Source of the DNA: Candidatus Firestoneibacteriota bacterium
GTDB lineage: Bacteria > Oederibacteriota > D2-FULL-39-29 > CAIOVX01
NCBI GenBank assembly: GCA_903861835.1
Contig: CAIOVX010000022.1
Span: 1-64,000, forward strand
DNA length: 64,000 nt
Reading direction: 5' to 3'
The notes under the pieces were generated by a model. That model worked only from the letters and a program-made list of their open reading frames with translations. It had not been told where the DNA came from and ran no database searches. The translations under genes and the position numbers were made by a program. Positions 7,210-15,642 of the stretch are shown here, piece after piece. Each line of letters opens with the position of its first letter. The stretch's first letter is position 1.

Positions 7210-8902
7210 TCTGAAACAGAAAAATAACGGAACAAGAGTGCTTGTACTCGCAGCGGTCGTGCTTGGGTTCTTTACCCTTGCGTCCCTGACCGGCATAGGC
7301 CTTTTCTATGAGGCAAACAAAGACCGTGTCATAAAGGTCAGCAATTTCAGCGTTCTTAAGGAAAAACTCGAGAAGGATGCCAATAATGAGGCCCTGAAGA
7401 GCGAAATACGCGAAGCCGACAGGATAGACAGAGCAAAATACTTTGGGATGCTTGAGCTGATTGAAAAGGGCAAATACCCGCTTACCGGGTTTTTTATTTT
7501 GTTTGTAATATTGCTCAAGGTTTATTTCTCCCTAAACCCGTCTTTGCCGGAAAAACAGAAAACAGGGGAAACCAAGCCGGGAAAGTTCAGGTACAGGGCT
7601 GTTATTTCGCTTAGCGGCATATTCCTTGTACTCTGCGCCGGAATGCTAATCAGCGCTTTCTTTGACGCGAGCAGCTATTTCCTGAGCATTAAACCCAAAC
7701 CCGCCGCTAAGGCGGATGAATGGGGCGGGGATGAGCCGGCCGCTCCTTATTCCGTTAAACCCGCGCAATCCTCCGCAGAATGGCCGGGATTGCGCGGTCC
7801 TGACGGGTCTGCTATTGCCGGTCCCGGAAAATACCCTGTTAATTTTAATTACAAGACGGGAGAGAACATCCTCTGGAAAACGGAGCTCTCCGTTAACGGC
7901 TATTCTTCTCCGGTGGTATGCGGAAACCGGATTTATCTTGCCGGAGAATCTGAGGGATCGCTAAAGCTTATGTGTTTTGACGCCGTTACGGGGAAAAGCG
8001 TTTTCACCGCGGCCGCTGTTCCAAAAGCAAAGAAGAACGAGCAGATACCTTCGGAGAAAGACGGCGGTTCGGGCATGGCAGCGGCAACTCCTGCCTGCGA
8101 CGGAAAGAACATCTACATGATTTCCCCGACCGCGGATGCCTTCTGCTTTGACCTGAGTGGCAGGCAGTTGTGGGCGGTTGATCTTGGGACGCCAGAAAGT
8201 GTTTACGGGCTCGCGTCCTCGCCGCTACTTCTCGGAGATAAAGTCATTCTTCAGCTGGATAAACTCAAAGACGGAGCTTTACTCGCGGCGCTTGATAAAA
8301 AAGACGGGAAGATTGCCTGGAAAGTGAAACGCAAAGTGCAGGCTTCCTGGTCTACCCCGGGTATTGCCGGGCTCAACGGAAAGAAAGGCATAATCACTTT
8401 TGCTGATCCGGATGCGATAGCTTACTCTGCGGACGGCGCTGAACTCTGGAAGGCCTCTGTGATAAGCGGGGAGATTTCCTCTTCGCCCGTGAGTTTTGGA
8501 GGGATAACCTACGCGGCAAGCGCAACTTCGCTCTTTGCGCTGGATGCCTCAGGTAAGCAGCTCTGGGAAGCGGAAAAGGATACTAACATAAACTCGCCGG
8601 TAACTGACGGCAAAAAAATTATTCTCGCTCAGGCCGGAAGTATTGCCTGCTACACGCCTCACGGGAAACTCTTCTTTAAGCAGGAAGTGAAGGGCGAGTT
8701 CTGGGCTTCGCCGGTGCTGGCGGGCGATATCTGCTACGCGCCCGGGCTTGAAGGCGCCTGGCACATATTCAAATTCGCTGACAAATACGAGCCGCTGGCT
8801 GAATTTGAGACGGGTGAGCGGACTGCCGCAACGCCGGCCTTCGTCAACGGGAAAATATTTATCAGAACGGAAAAGAACCTGTACTGCGCAGGCATAAAAT
8901 AG
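7202..8902 (+). CDS. Polytopic-anchor PQQ-like beta-propeller protein
   Basis: A 566-residue protein. Three N-terminal membrane segments (about residues 13-38, 96-115 and 137-160) are followed by a PQQ-like propeller that begins EWPGLRGPDGSAIAG. Blade signatures include DAVTGKSVFTA, DLSGRQLWAVDL, DKKDGKIAWKVK, SADGAELWKASV, DASGKQLWEAEK. The three-helix anchor is unusual for this fold. Its start lies inside the ferredoxin gene, so translation is coupled. Probably an extracytoplasmic component of the Fe-S cluster system; substrate unknown. Confidence 0.78.
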   Translation: MADLKQKNNGTRVLVLAAVVLGFFTLASLTGIGLFYEANKDRVIKVSNFSVLKEKLEKDANNEALKSEIREADRIDRAKYFGMLELIEKGKYPLTGFFILFVILLKVYFSLNPSLPEKQKTGETKPGKFRYRAVISLSGIFLVLCAGMLISAFFDASSYFLSIKPKPAAKADEWGGDEPAAPYSVKPAQSSAEWPGLRGPDGSAIAGPGKYPVNFNYKTGENILWKTELSVNGYSSPVVCGNRIYLAGESEGSLKLMCFDAVTGKSVFTAAAVPKAKKNEQIPSEKDGGSGMAAATPACDGKNIYMISPTADAFCFDLSGRQLWAVDLGTPESVYGLASSPLLLGDKVILQLDKLKDGALLAALDKKDGKIAWKVKRKVQASWSTPGIAGLNGKKGIITFADPDAIAYSADGAELWKASVISGEISSSPVSFGGITYAASATSLFALDASGKQLWEAEKDTNINSPVTDGKKIILAQAGSIACYTPHGKLFFKQEVKGEFWASPVLAGDICYAPGLEGAWHIFKFADKYEPLAEFETGERTAATPAFVNGKIFIRTEKNLYCAGIK

Positions 8903-8913
8903 GGAAAGAAGGG

Positions 8914-8951
8914 TCTATCGGTGTAATTAAGCCCTTCATCGGTGTAATCAA
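8914..8951. repeat. Short TATCGGTGTAAT / CATCGGTGTAAT repeat
   Basis: Two direct words (TATCGGTGTAAT, CATCGGTGTAAT) separate the propeller gene from the NuoEF fusion. The same words appear at 60765-60841. A variant of the GATTAC family. Confidence 0.6.
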
Positions 8952-8954
8952 ATA

Positions 8955-11300
8955 ATGATTAATTATTCTAAAGAAAAAATAGACGCCATCCTGGCCAAAT
9001 ACGAGGTCAAAGAGACCTCGGTTATTCCTATACTTCAGGACATCCAGAAGGAGTACAGGTATCTGCCCAAAGAGGCCTTGGAATACGTTTGTTCAGTAAG
9101 CAGCATTACGCCCGCGAGGATAACCGGCGTTTCAACCTTCTACACCCATTTTCGGCATACTCAGGTCGGGAAGCACTTTATCCAGGTCTGCCACGGAACC
9201 GCCTGCCATGTAAAGGGGGCCCAGCTTGTTACCGACTCGGTAAAAAGGCATTTGAAGATCGCGGTGAACGCCGATACCGACAAGGACCGGCTCTTTACGG
9301 TTGACCGCGCCGCCTGTTTTGGCTGCTGCACGCTGGCCCCGGTGGTAAAAATTGACGGCATAACTTACGGGCACATTACTCCTCAGAGCGTGCCGGATAT
9401 GATAGGCGGCTTCCTGAAGCTTTCCGGCCGGCAGAAAAAGAAGCTGGCGGAAAAAAACGCCGGTTTCGCGCCCGGCAAAAACGGGCTAAAACCCGTCGAG
9501 GTGCGCATTGGTCTCGGTTCCTGCTGCGTGGCGGGAGGCAGCCAAAGCGTCAGGGAAGAGGTTGACAGGTACATTGCGATGTCCGGCGCGAACGCCGTCA
9601 CCAAGCGCGTGGGCTGTGTCGGCGTCTGCTCGCATACCCCGCTTGTAGAGATAATAACTTCCCAGGGGCTTTCCATCCACTACACGAACGTCAAACCGGA
9701 AGACATCGGAAAGATTGCGAAGAAGCACATTAAGCCCGGAAATTTAACTCGCCGCCTGTCAGTGGCAGTGAAAAATATCACGGGCTCTTTCTATCTTGAC
9801 GATAAGAACGCTCCAAAAGAATCGGGCGACGCCGAGCTGAACAATTTCCTTGAGAAGCAGAAAAGAATAACCCTTGAATACAGCGGGCAGATAGACCCGA
9901 TAGACATAGAAGAGTATATTACGCACGAAGGGTTCAAGGCCTTAGAGACTGTCCTAAAGACTAAAGAATGTGATGATGTTATTGAGGAGATCAAAGAGTC
10001 AGGGCTTCGCGGAAGAGGCGGAGCCGGCTTTCCGACTTGGAAGAAATGGGCGCTGGTTTCCAGGAAGGAGGGAGAAAAATATATCATCTGCAACGGCGAC
10101 GAGGGAGATCCGGGCGCGTTTATGGACAGAATGCTTCTGGAGTCATACCCTTACCGCGTGCTTGAAGGAATGGCGATAGCGGCGTACGCCATCGGGGCGA
10201 GCAAAGGAATACTTTATATCAGGGACGAATACCCGCTCGCTATTGAACACATAGAAGAAGCAATCGCCGTCTGCGAAAAGCGCGGGATGCTCGGTTTCAA
10301 TCTTTTCGGGACCGGGGTATCACTGAACCTCACCGTAAAAAAAGGTGCCGGGGCTTTTGTCTGCGGCGAAGAAACCGCGCTTATGGAATCCGTGGAAGGC
10401 AGAAGGGGCAATCCCCGTTACCGCCCGCCGTTTCCGGCGGAAAAAGGCCTTTTCGGAAAACCCACTCTCATTAATAATGTTGAAACCTACGCGAATGTGC
10501 CCTGGATAATGCGAAATGGAGCGGGCGCATTTGCCGGCACCGGCACGGAAAACAGCAAGGGAACAAAGGTTTTCGCCCTGGCGGGAAAGATAACGAGAGG
10601 CGGCCTTATTGAGGTCCCGATGGGGATAACCATCAGGGATATAGTTGAAAACATAGGCGGAGGGCCGTTAAAGGGGCGCAAATTCAAGGCTGTTCAGATA
10701 GGCGGCCCATCCGGCGGCTGTATTCCCGAATCCCTGGCAGATACCAAGGTTGACTATGACCGACTGACGGAAAAAGGCGCGATTATGGGTTCCGGCGGGA
10801 TGGTTGTGCTGGACGACACGGATTGCATGGTTGACATGGCAAAATACTTCCTCGAATTCACTCAGGATGAGTCCTGTGGAAAATGCACTTTTTGCCGCAT
10901 CGGCACGAAAAGAATGAAGGAACTCCTCGAGAAGTTTACGGAAGGGAAGGCGAGAGAGACCGATATCATAGAACTCGAAGAGCTCGCAGTGAAGGTAAAA
11001 GAGAACAGTTTGTGCGGGCTGGGCAAGACCGCGCCGAACCCGGTCCTTTCCACGCTGAAGTACTTTAAAGATGAATATGAGGCACATATCAAAGGGAAAT
11101 GTCCCGCCGGAAAATGCAAGGCGCTTATAAAATATAATATTAACGACAAATGTATCGGCTGCACTCTCTGCGCGCAGAACTGCCCGGGAGACGCGATAGC
11201 TTTTAAACCCTACGAGAAACACGAGATAGACCAGACGAAATGCATTAAGTGCGACACTTGCAAGGCAGTTTGTAAATCAGAGGCTGTGGATAGAACTTAA
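8955..11300 (+). CDS. NuoE-NuoF fusion, NADH-oxidising flavoprotein subunit
   Basis: A 781-residue fusion. Residues 1-150 are NuoE-like with 2Fe-2S ligands C79, C84, C121 and C125. Residues about 180-260 form a second thioredoxin-like 2Fe-2S region (GSCC at 190, CVGVC at 221). Residues about 320-700 are NuoF-like: glycine-rich GLRGRGGAGFPTW for NADH/FMN at 350, CNGDEGDPGAFMDR, CGEETALMESVEGRRG, then the N3-type 4Fe-4S site (CGKCTFCRIGT ... CGLG). The C-terminus carries two more 4Fe-4S clusters (CIGCTLCAQNCPGDAI, CIKCDTCKAVC). Similar subunits occur in HydABC hydrogenases, formate dehydrogenases and Stn-type transhydrogenases. No hydrogenase or formate dehydrogenase catalytic subunit lies here. 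Confidence 0.9.
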   Translation: MINYSKEKIDAILAKYEVKETSVIPILQDIQKEYRYLPKEALEYVCSVSSITPARITGVSTFYTHFRHTQVGKHFIQVCHGTACHVKGAQLVTDSVKRHLKIAVNADTDKDRLFTVDRAACFGCCTLAPVVKIDGITYGHITPQSVPDMIGGFLKLSGRQKKKLAEKNAGFAPGKNGLKPVEVRIGLGSCCVAGGSQSVREEVDRYIAMSGANAVTKRVGCVGVCSHTPLVEIITSQGLSIHYTNVKPEDIGKIAKKHIKPGNLTRRLSVAVKNITGSFYLDDKNAPKESGDAELNNFLEKQKRITLEYSGQIDPIDIEEYITHEGFKALETVLKTKECDDVIEEIKESGLRGRGGAGFPTWKKWALVSRKEGEKYIICNGDEGDPGAFMDRMLLESYPYRVLEGMAIAAYAIGASKGILYIRDEYPLAIEHIEEAIAVCEKRGMLGFNLFGTGVSLNLTVKKGAGAFVCGEETALMESVEGRRGNPRYRPPFPAEKGLFGKPTLINNVETYANVPWIMRNGAGAFAGTGTENSKGTKVFALAGKITRGGLIEVPMGITIRDIVENIGGGPLKGRKFKAVQIGGPSGGCIPESLADTKVDYDRLTEKGAIMGSGGMVVLDDTDCMVDMAKYFLEFTQDESCGKCTFCRIGTKRMKELLEKFTEGKARETDIIELEELAVKVKENSLCGLGKTAPNPVLSTLKYFKDEYEAHIKGKCPAGKCKALIKYNINDKCIGCTLCAQNCPGDAIAFKPYEKHEIDQTKCIKCDTCKAVCKSEAVDRT

Positions 11301-11303
11301 TGG

Positions 11304-11385
11304 GATTACGCGGATTAGAAAGAAAGATTACACGGATTAGATCTTGATTTAATCCGCGCAATCGGTTTTCGTAATCTGCGTAATC
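11304..11385. repeat. GATTAC-family nested inverted repeats
   Basis: GATTACGCGGATTAG (11304-11318) and GATTACACGGATTAG on the left mirror AATCCGCGCAATC and CGTAATCTGCGTAATC on the right. They fill the 116-bp gap between the NuoEF fusion and the flavoprotein. Confidence 0.75.
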
Positions 11386-11416
11386 AAACGAAGTTGTTCA
11401 AAAGAGGTTTGAGGTA

Positions 11417-13036
11417 ATGGAGAAAGAGATTTCAATAGAAATAGACAAGAAGAAATTGAGCGTCGAAGAAGGCGCTACAATTCTTTCCGCCGCCGAAGCC
11501 GCCGGTATAAAAATACCGACACTCTGCTATTACAAAGCCGTAGGGGCCATTACCTCCTGTTTTGTCTGTGTGGTGGAAGTTGAAGGCAAGAAGCATCTTG
11601 TCCCCGCCTGCACGGCAAAGGCTGAACCGGACATGGTCATTACCACAAACAGCAGGAAGGTGACTGACGCCCGAAAGGCCGCGCTGGAGCTTTTGCTCTC
11701 GGATCATAACGGTGATTGCGAAGGCCCCTGCCGCCTCGGCTGTCCTGCAAATATTGAATCACCTAAATTCATAAACGAAATACTGCACAGAAAATACGGC
11801 GAAGCGATCAAGACCATTAAGAAGAGCGTTGCTCTTCCTGCGGTGCTTGGGCGCATCTGCCCCGAGATTTGTGAGAAGACCTGCCGGCGCGCTAAAGTTG
11901 ACCAGCCGGTGGCGATATGTCATCTCAGGCGTTTTGTCGCCGACAGAGATCTTTCAAGCAAGGTGCCTTATCACCCGGAAATAAAAGAAAACACCGGGAA
12001 AAAGGCGGCGGTTATCGGTTCAGGACCTGCCGGGCTTTCCTGCGCGTACTATCTGAGGCAGGAGGGAATTGAGGTTACGGTATTTGACGCCAGGGAACAG
12101 CCCGGAGGAGCCCTAAGGTATGCGATTTCTAAAGAGCGCCTTCCGGTCTCCGTGCTTGACTCGGAAATAAGGATAATCAGGGATATTGGGGTTAAATTCG
12201 AACACGGAAAGCGGCTCGGTAAAGAGCTGCGTGTTGCAGAGCTTTTAAAGTCATACCAGGCGGTCTTCATCGGCACGGGCTCGAAAGAGGAGGACCTTGA
12301 AGCGCTAAAGACAGAAGGGATAGAAACCGGGAAGAACGGCGTGGTTATCGGAAAAGAAACAATGATGACCTCGGTCTTTGGGGTTTTTGCAGGCGGGGAT
12401 TGCGTTTCAAAGACCGGACTTGCCGTGCGCTCAGTTGCTTCAGGCAGGATCGCAGCGAAGATTATGGTCGGTTTTCTTCTACAAGGAACTCCCGGAAAGG
12501 ATAAGAAATTATTTTCAGTCAGGATGGGGCCCCTCAGCGAGGCGGAACTCTCGGAAATGATGATAGGTTTTAGCTCCGAGAAGCGCGTCCTAAAAAACTT
12601 GGTGGACGGCAAGCAAATAAAGGAAAATCCGGGCGAGGCAAGGAAAAACTTTACCGACGACGAGGCTTTAAAGGAAGCCGCAAGGTGCATGCGCTGCGAC
12701 TGCAGGAAGCTTCGCGGCTGCCGCCTGAAGAAAATCTCTGAAGATTACGGCGCGGACCGGCTAAAGTACCAGGGGGAAAGAAGGAAGTTCGCGCAGGATG
12801 CCTCTCACCCGCTCGTGGTGTACCAGCCGGGAAAGTGCATCGCCTGCGGCATCTGCGTCAAAATCACCGAACAGCATAAGGACGAGCTCGGCCTGACCTT
12901 TATCGGGAGGGGATTTACGATTAAGATGGGCGCCCCGCTCGGAGCAAATATGAGCGAAGCGATGAAATTGGTTGCGAAAGAGGTTGCCGTAAGATGCCCG
13001 ACGGCGGCGGTGACGATAAAAAAAGATGGTTTGTAA
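11417..13036 (+). CDS. 2Fe-2S / GltD-like flavoprotein lacking the NAD(P)H-binding domain
   Basis: A 539-residue protein. N-terminal plant-type 2Fe-2S domain with C37, C48, C51 and C65. Then the GltD-type Fe-S region ([10 protein letters not shown] near 101; [12 protein letters not shown] near 148) and an FAD-binding fold ([15 protein letters not shown] at 199; FAGGDCV at 324). In ordinary GltD/NfnB-type proteins a second Rossmann domain (GGGNVAxD) lies between those FAD motifs; here only about 35 residues separate VFIGTGS (283) from FAGGD, so the NAD(P)H domain is absent. A degenerate C-terminal site (CIACGIC ... RCPTA) may hold another cluster. It probably takes electrons from the NuoEF fusion. 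Confidence 0.85.
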   Translation: MEKEISIEIDKKKLSVEEGATILSAAEAAGIKIPTLCYYKAVGAITSCFVCVVEVEGKKHLVPACTAKAEPDMVITTNSRKVTDARKAALELLLSDHNGDCEGPCRLGCPANIESPKFINEILHRKYGEAIKTIKKSVALPAVLGRICPEICEKTCRRAKVDQPVAICHLRRFVADRDLSSKVPYHPEIKENTGKKAAVIGSGPAGLSCAYYLRQEGIEVTVFDAREQPGGALRYAISKERLPVSVLDSEIRIIRDIGVKFEHGKRLGKELRVAELLKSYQAVFIGTGSKEEDLEALKTEGIETGKNGVVIGKETMMTSVFGVFAGGDCVSKTGLAVRSVASGRIAAKIMVGFLLQGTPGKDKKLFSVRMGPLSEAELSEMMIGFSSEKRVLKNLVDGKQIKENPGEARKNFTDDEALKEAARCMRCDCRKLRGCRLKKISEDYGADRLKYQGERRKFAQDASHPLVVYQPGKCIACGICVKITEQHKDELGLTFIGRGFTIKMGAPLGANMSEAMKLVAKEVAVRCPTAAVTIKKDGL

Positions 13037-13126
13037 CGTTCTTAACGTTTATAACGTAAACCGCCAAATCCTGTCCATGGTTTGTTTTACGTTACAAACG
13101 TTATAAACCTTATAAACGTTATAAAC
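13034..13126. repeat. AACG-type palindromic repeat
   Basis: TTNNTAACG units on the left (CGTTCTTAACG, TTTATAACG) and CGTTATAAA-type reverse complements on the right surround a diverged core (TCCATGGTTTGTTTTACGTT). It is the most diverged of four such palindromes in the window and separates the flavoprotein from the glycosyltransferase. Confidence 0.7.
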
Positions 13127-13151
13127 GACTTAGTTCAATTGAGGTTCTTTT

Positions 13152-14438
13152 ATGAAAATCGCTTTTATTACCGCCGGCGCCGGGAAAAGCTACTGCGGCT
13201 CCTGCCTCCACGACATCCTGCTCATCCAATCCCTGATTAATTCCGGGAACGATCTAAAAGTCATTGATATGTACACCCCGCTCTCCGTTGATTTCGACGC
13301 GACCCCTCTGCCCGTGAAAAAAATACATTACAGCGGCATCAATACGTATCTGCGCCAGAAGTTCGCGTTCTTCCGCAAAAAGCCGCTTACGCTAAATAAG
13401 TTTTTTGAACTTCCATCCGTGGTCAATTTCGCGCTTGGTTTCGGCATGGATGTAAGCCCTGTTCAGCTTGGTGAGATGGCGCTCTCCGTGCTTAAGGGAA
13501 GGGAGGGGAATCAGGCTCTTGACCTCACCGGCGTGATGGAAGAATTGAAAAAGTCAGCGCCCTATGATGTCTGCGTTCTTTCAAACTCAATGCTCTCAGC
13601 GCTTGCCCCTGAAATCAAGAAGGAATTAAATACACCCGTTGTCTGCCAGCTGATGGGGGAAGAGGCCTTTATCGCTATGCTCGGCGAGCCTTACAGGACC
13701 GGCTCAATAGAAGCTTTAAGGAAAAATGTGCGTTCGGTGGATGCTTTTATTTCCCACTCGGATGAATACTCAAAGGTAATGTCTGATTTCCTGGGGCGTA
13801 AAGCCGAAGATATTATTGCCGTTAATCCCTCCGTGAACGCCGCGTTTTATGAAGGCATTAAGAGGCGTGACAAGCCCTTTACCGTCGGCTTTCTCTCCAA
13901 AATGAACAAGGCAAAGGGTCTTGATGAGCTTCTCAGCGCTTTTATCGTCCTGGTAAAAGAGCACAAGGCGGATGCGTATCTTTTAGCGGGGGGAGAGATA
14001 CTTGACGGTGAATCAAAGACATATTTCGAAGAGGTTAAGAAGAGGGTTGCCTCTGCGGGAATAGAGGACAGGTTTAAATATCTCGGCCGTCTTGAGTTTG
14101 CCGCAAAGAAAGAATTCTTCAAGGCCAGTTCTGTCTTCTCCGTTCCCAGTTTATTCCCGGAGTCAAAAGGCATAGCCGCGCTTGAAGCCCTGTCTGCCGG
14201 GATTCCCGTCGCGCTTCCGGACCACGGCGCGTACAGAGATATTGTGAAACACACCGGCGGGGGGTTACTCTATAAACCGGGATCCGTCTTCGGTCTCGCT
14301 GCCCTGCTAAAAAAGTTGTACGATGAACCCGCACTTGCCGATTCTTTGGGCGAAACCGGAAGGGAAAGCGTAAAGAGCCAATACAGCGTGAAGAAGATGA
14401 CTGAAATGAATATTGAGGTTTACAGGAAAGTGCAGTAA
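13152..14438 (+). CDS. Glycosyltransferase family 4-like protein
   Basis: A 428-residue cytoplasmic protein with the two-domain GT-B plan. The N-terminal half starts MKIAFITAGAGKSYCGSCL with the glycine-rich acceptor-side loop; the C-terminal half contains FTVGFLSKMNKAKGLDELL, KYLGRLEFAAKKEFFKAS and the sugar-nucleotide E-x7-E motif (PESKGIAALEALSAGIPVALP). The family transfers sugars from activated donors to lipids, proteins or glycans. Donor and acceptor cannot be told. It stands alone between two repeat-filled gaps, so it is probably transcribed on its own. Confidence 0.82.
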   Translation: MKIAFITAGAGKSYCGSCLHDILLIQSLINSGNDLKVIDMYTPLSVDFDATPLPVKKIHYSGINTYLRQKFAFFRKKPLTLNKFFELPSVVNFALGFGMDVSPVQLGEMALSVLKGREGNQALDLTGVMEELKKSAPYDVCVLSNSMLSALAPEIKKELNTPVVCQLMGEEAFIAMLGEPYRTGSIEALRKNVRSVDAFISHSDEYSKVMSDFLGRKAEDIIAVNPSVNAAFYEGIKRRDKPFTVGFLSKMNKAKGLDELLSAFIVLVKEHKADAYLLAGGEILDGESKTYFEEVKKRVASAGIEDRFKYLGRLEFAAKKEFFKASSVFSVPSLFPESKGIAALEALSAGIPVALPDHGAYRDIVKHTGGGLLYKPGSVFGLAALLKKLYDEPALADSLGETGRESVKSQYSVKKMTEMNIEVYRKVQ

Positions 14439-14794
14439 AACTTGAGGACAGTGGACGGAAGTCGGTGGACAGAAGTCAGTGGACAGTCTTCTGTCCTCTG
14501 TCTACCGTCCTCCGCACATCCGCCCCTCTGCCATCTGCCCGCCGCTTCGTGGATTACTAATTAAGAACTCATGGATTATGGAGTGCGCCGACCGTGTCGG
14601 CGCGCCAGGCGAATCGACGTGGTCGATTCACTCCATAAGCTTAAGCAGGTTTACTAAATCCGTCTTGGACGAGTTTTTCTTTTTGCCTTGCTTCTTGTTT
14701 CATTGTTTTTTTGTTTAGAATTTAGTGCTTAGTATTTACCTTTTTGCTCTACAGCTCTTGCGCATCTGCACATCCGCGCCTCCGCACGTCTTCC
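14439..14794. repeat. Repeat-filled 356-bp gap with GGACAG words and a three-way palindrome
   Basis: No gene is supported here. The left part (14450-14515) carries direct copies of GGACAGAAGTC-like words followed by inverted ones (TTCTGTCCTCTGTC). The middle holds an outer palindrome TTATGGAGTG (14576-14585) / CACTCCATAA (14629-14638) enclosing two hairpins, CGCCGAC-CGT-GTCGGCG and GAATCGAC-GTG-GTCGATTC, so the unit can fold into a three-way junction. The right part has short CATCTGCACATCCGC-type words. It lies between convergent genes. Confidence 0.65.
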
Positions 14795-15640
14795 TTAAAA
14801 GGTCCCTTCAAAACTCCCTATCTGCATATTTGACATCAAGAAATTCTTGCCCATAGATTTGTATTTGTCCGCGTAGTTTAACGGAGTGAATTTCAAGGGA
14901 TATTTCTTCTCCTGTTTTATCGCTACTTTTATGCAGTTGTCTTTGATGAGCCCTTCAGCGGTCTTCTTTGAGACCATCAGTCCTTTCCCGCGCCTGATTA
15001 CCGTGCCATCAGAGGTTATCAGAAGTTTGAACGGCCCTTTGTAAAATATTCCCTGCTCCGGCTTTTCTGCTTTGCCGGTCACGGCCTTTGATAATTCCAG
15101 CGCTTTGTCTTCGGCTGTGGTGCAGAGGAAGGGAGCCTTCTCTTTTTTCAAGGCCAGCGCCGGATCCTGGGCTGAGACATTTAAGTGATTCCTGTAAAGG
15201 CCGGTGGAGTAAATGATTGCGGTCTTTTCGCAGATCCTTGTGGATTTGTAAAGCAAATGGTCGGCGTCATCCAGCGCGGCAACCGCAAAATTCAGTTTGG
15301 GGGCAGCGCTTCTCCCGGTTTCGTAGCAATCGCCTTCTTTTCCCTTGTAGGCGAGGATTGAGGCGTTATTCGCTGAAATATCAACGGTCATTCCTATAAA
15401 CCCTGCGCCTTCAAGCCTAAAGAGCACGCCTGAAAGATAGATAAAAGGTGTGTTGACCATCACCATGCCCCGCGAAGGAAGGCGGGCATAGGCTTTCTCA
15501 ATTTCCGACACCCTGGGTTTGTTGAGCGTGATTTTTACCTTCTCAAAATCTTCGGCGGTGTATTTTTCAGGGAACATTGAACAGCCCAGCAGGGAGAGAA
15601 GCGAGCCGGCGATTAAGGCAAGTAAAATATTGGTCTTCAT
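14795..15640 (-). CDS. Lipoprotein of unknown function
   Basis: A 281-residue protein with a lipoprotein signal (ALIAGSLLSLLGCSMF; lipid attachment at the Cys about residue 20). The mature part has two similar-looking segments and several cysteines (GDCYETGRS, RICEKTA, FLCTTAEDK), without a motif I recognise. It starts 2 bp after the stop of the propeller gene upstream on the same strand, so the two are co-transcribed and perhaps work together at the membrane. Function unknown. Confidence 0.75.
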   Translation of the reverse strand: MKTNILLALIAGSLLSLLGCSMFPEKYTAEDFEKVKITLNKPRVSEIEKAYARLPSRGMVMVNTPFIYLSGVLFRLEGAGFIGMTVDISANNASILAYKGKEGDCYETGRSAAPKLNFAVAALDDADHLLYKSTRICEKTAIIYSTGLYRNHLNVSAQDPALALKKEKAPFLCTTAEDKALELSKAVTGKAEKPEQGIFYKGPFKLLITSDGTVIRRGKGLMVSKKTAEGLIKDNCIKVAIKQEKKYPLKFTPLNYADKYKSMGKNFLMSNMQIGSFEGTF

Positions 15641-15642
15641 CT

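Noticed and set aside
8955-13036. Calling this locus a bifurcating hydrogenase
   Set aside because: No H-cluster motifs or NiFe large subunit occur in or near the cluster.
14479-14718. Possible 79-residue gene in the gap
   Set aside because: It reads through the GGACAG words and the three-way palindrome, has no ribosome binding site and no recognisable protein pattern.
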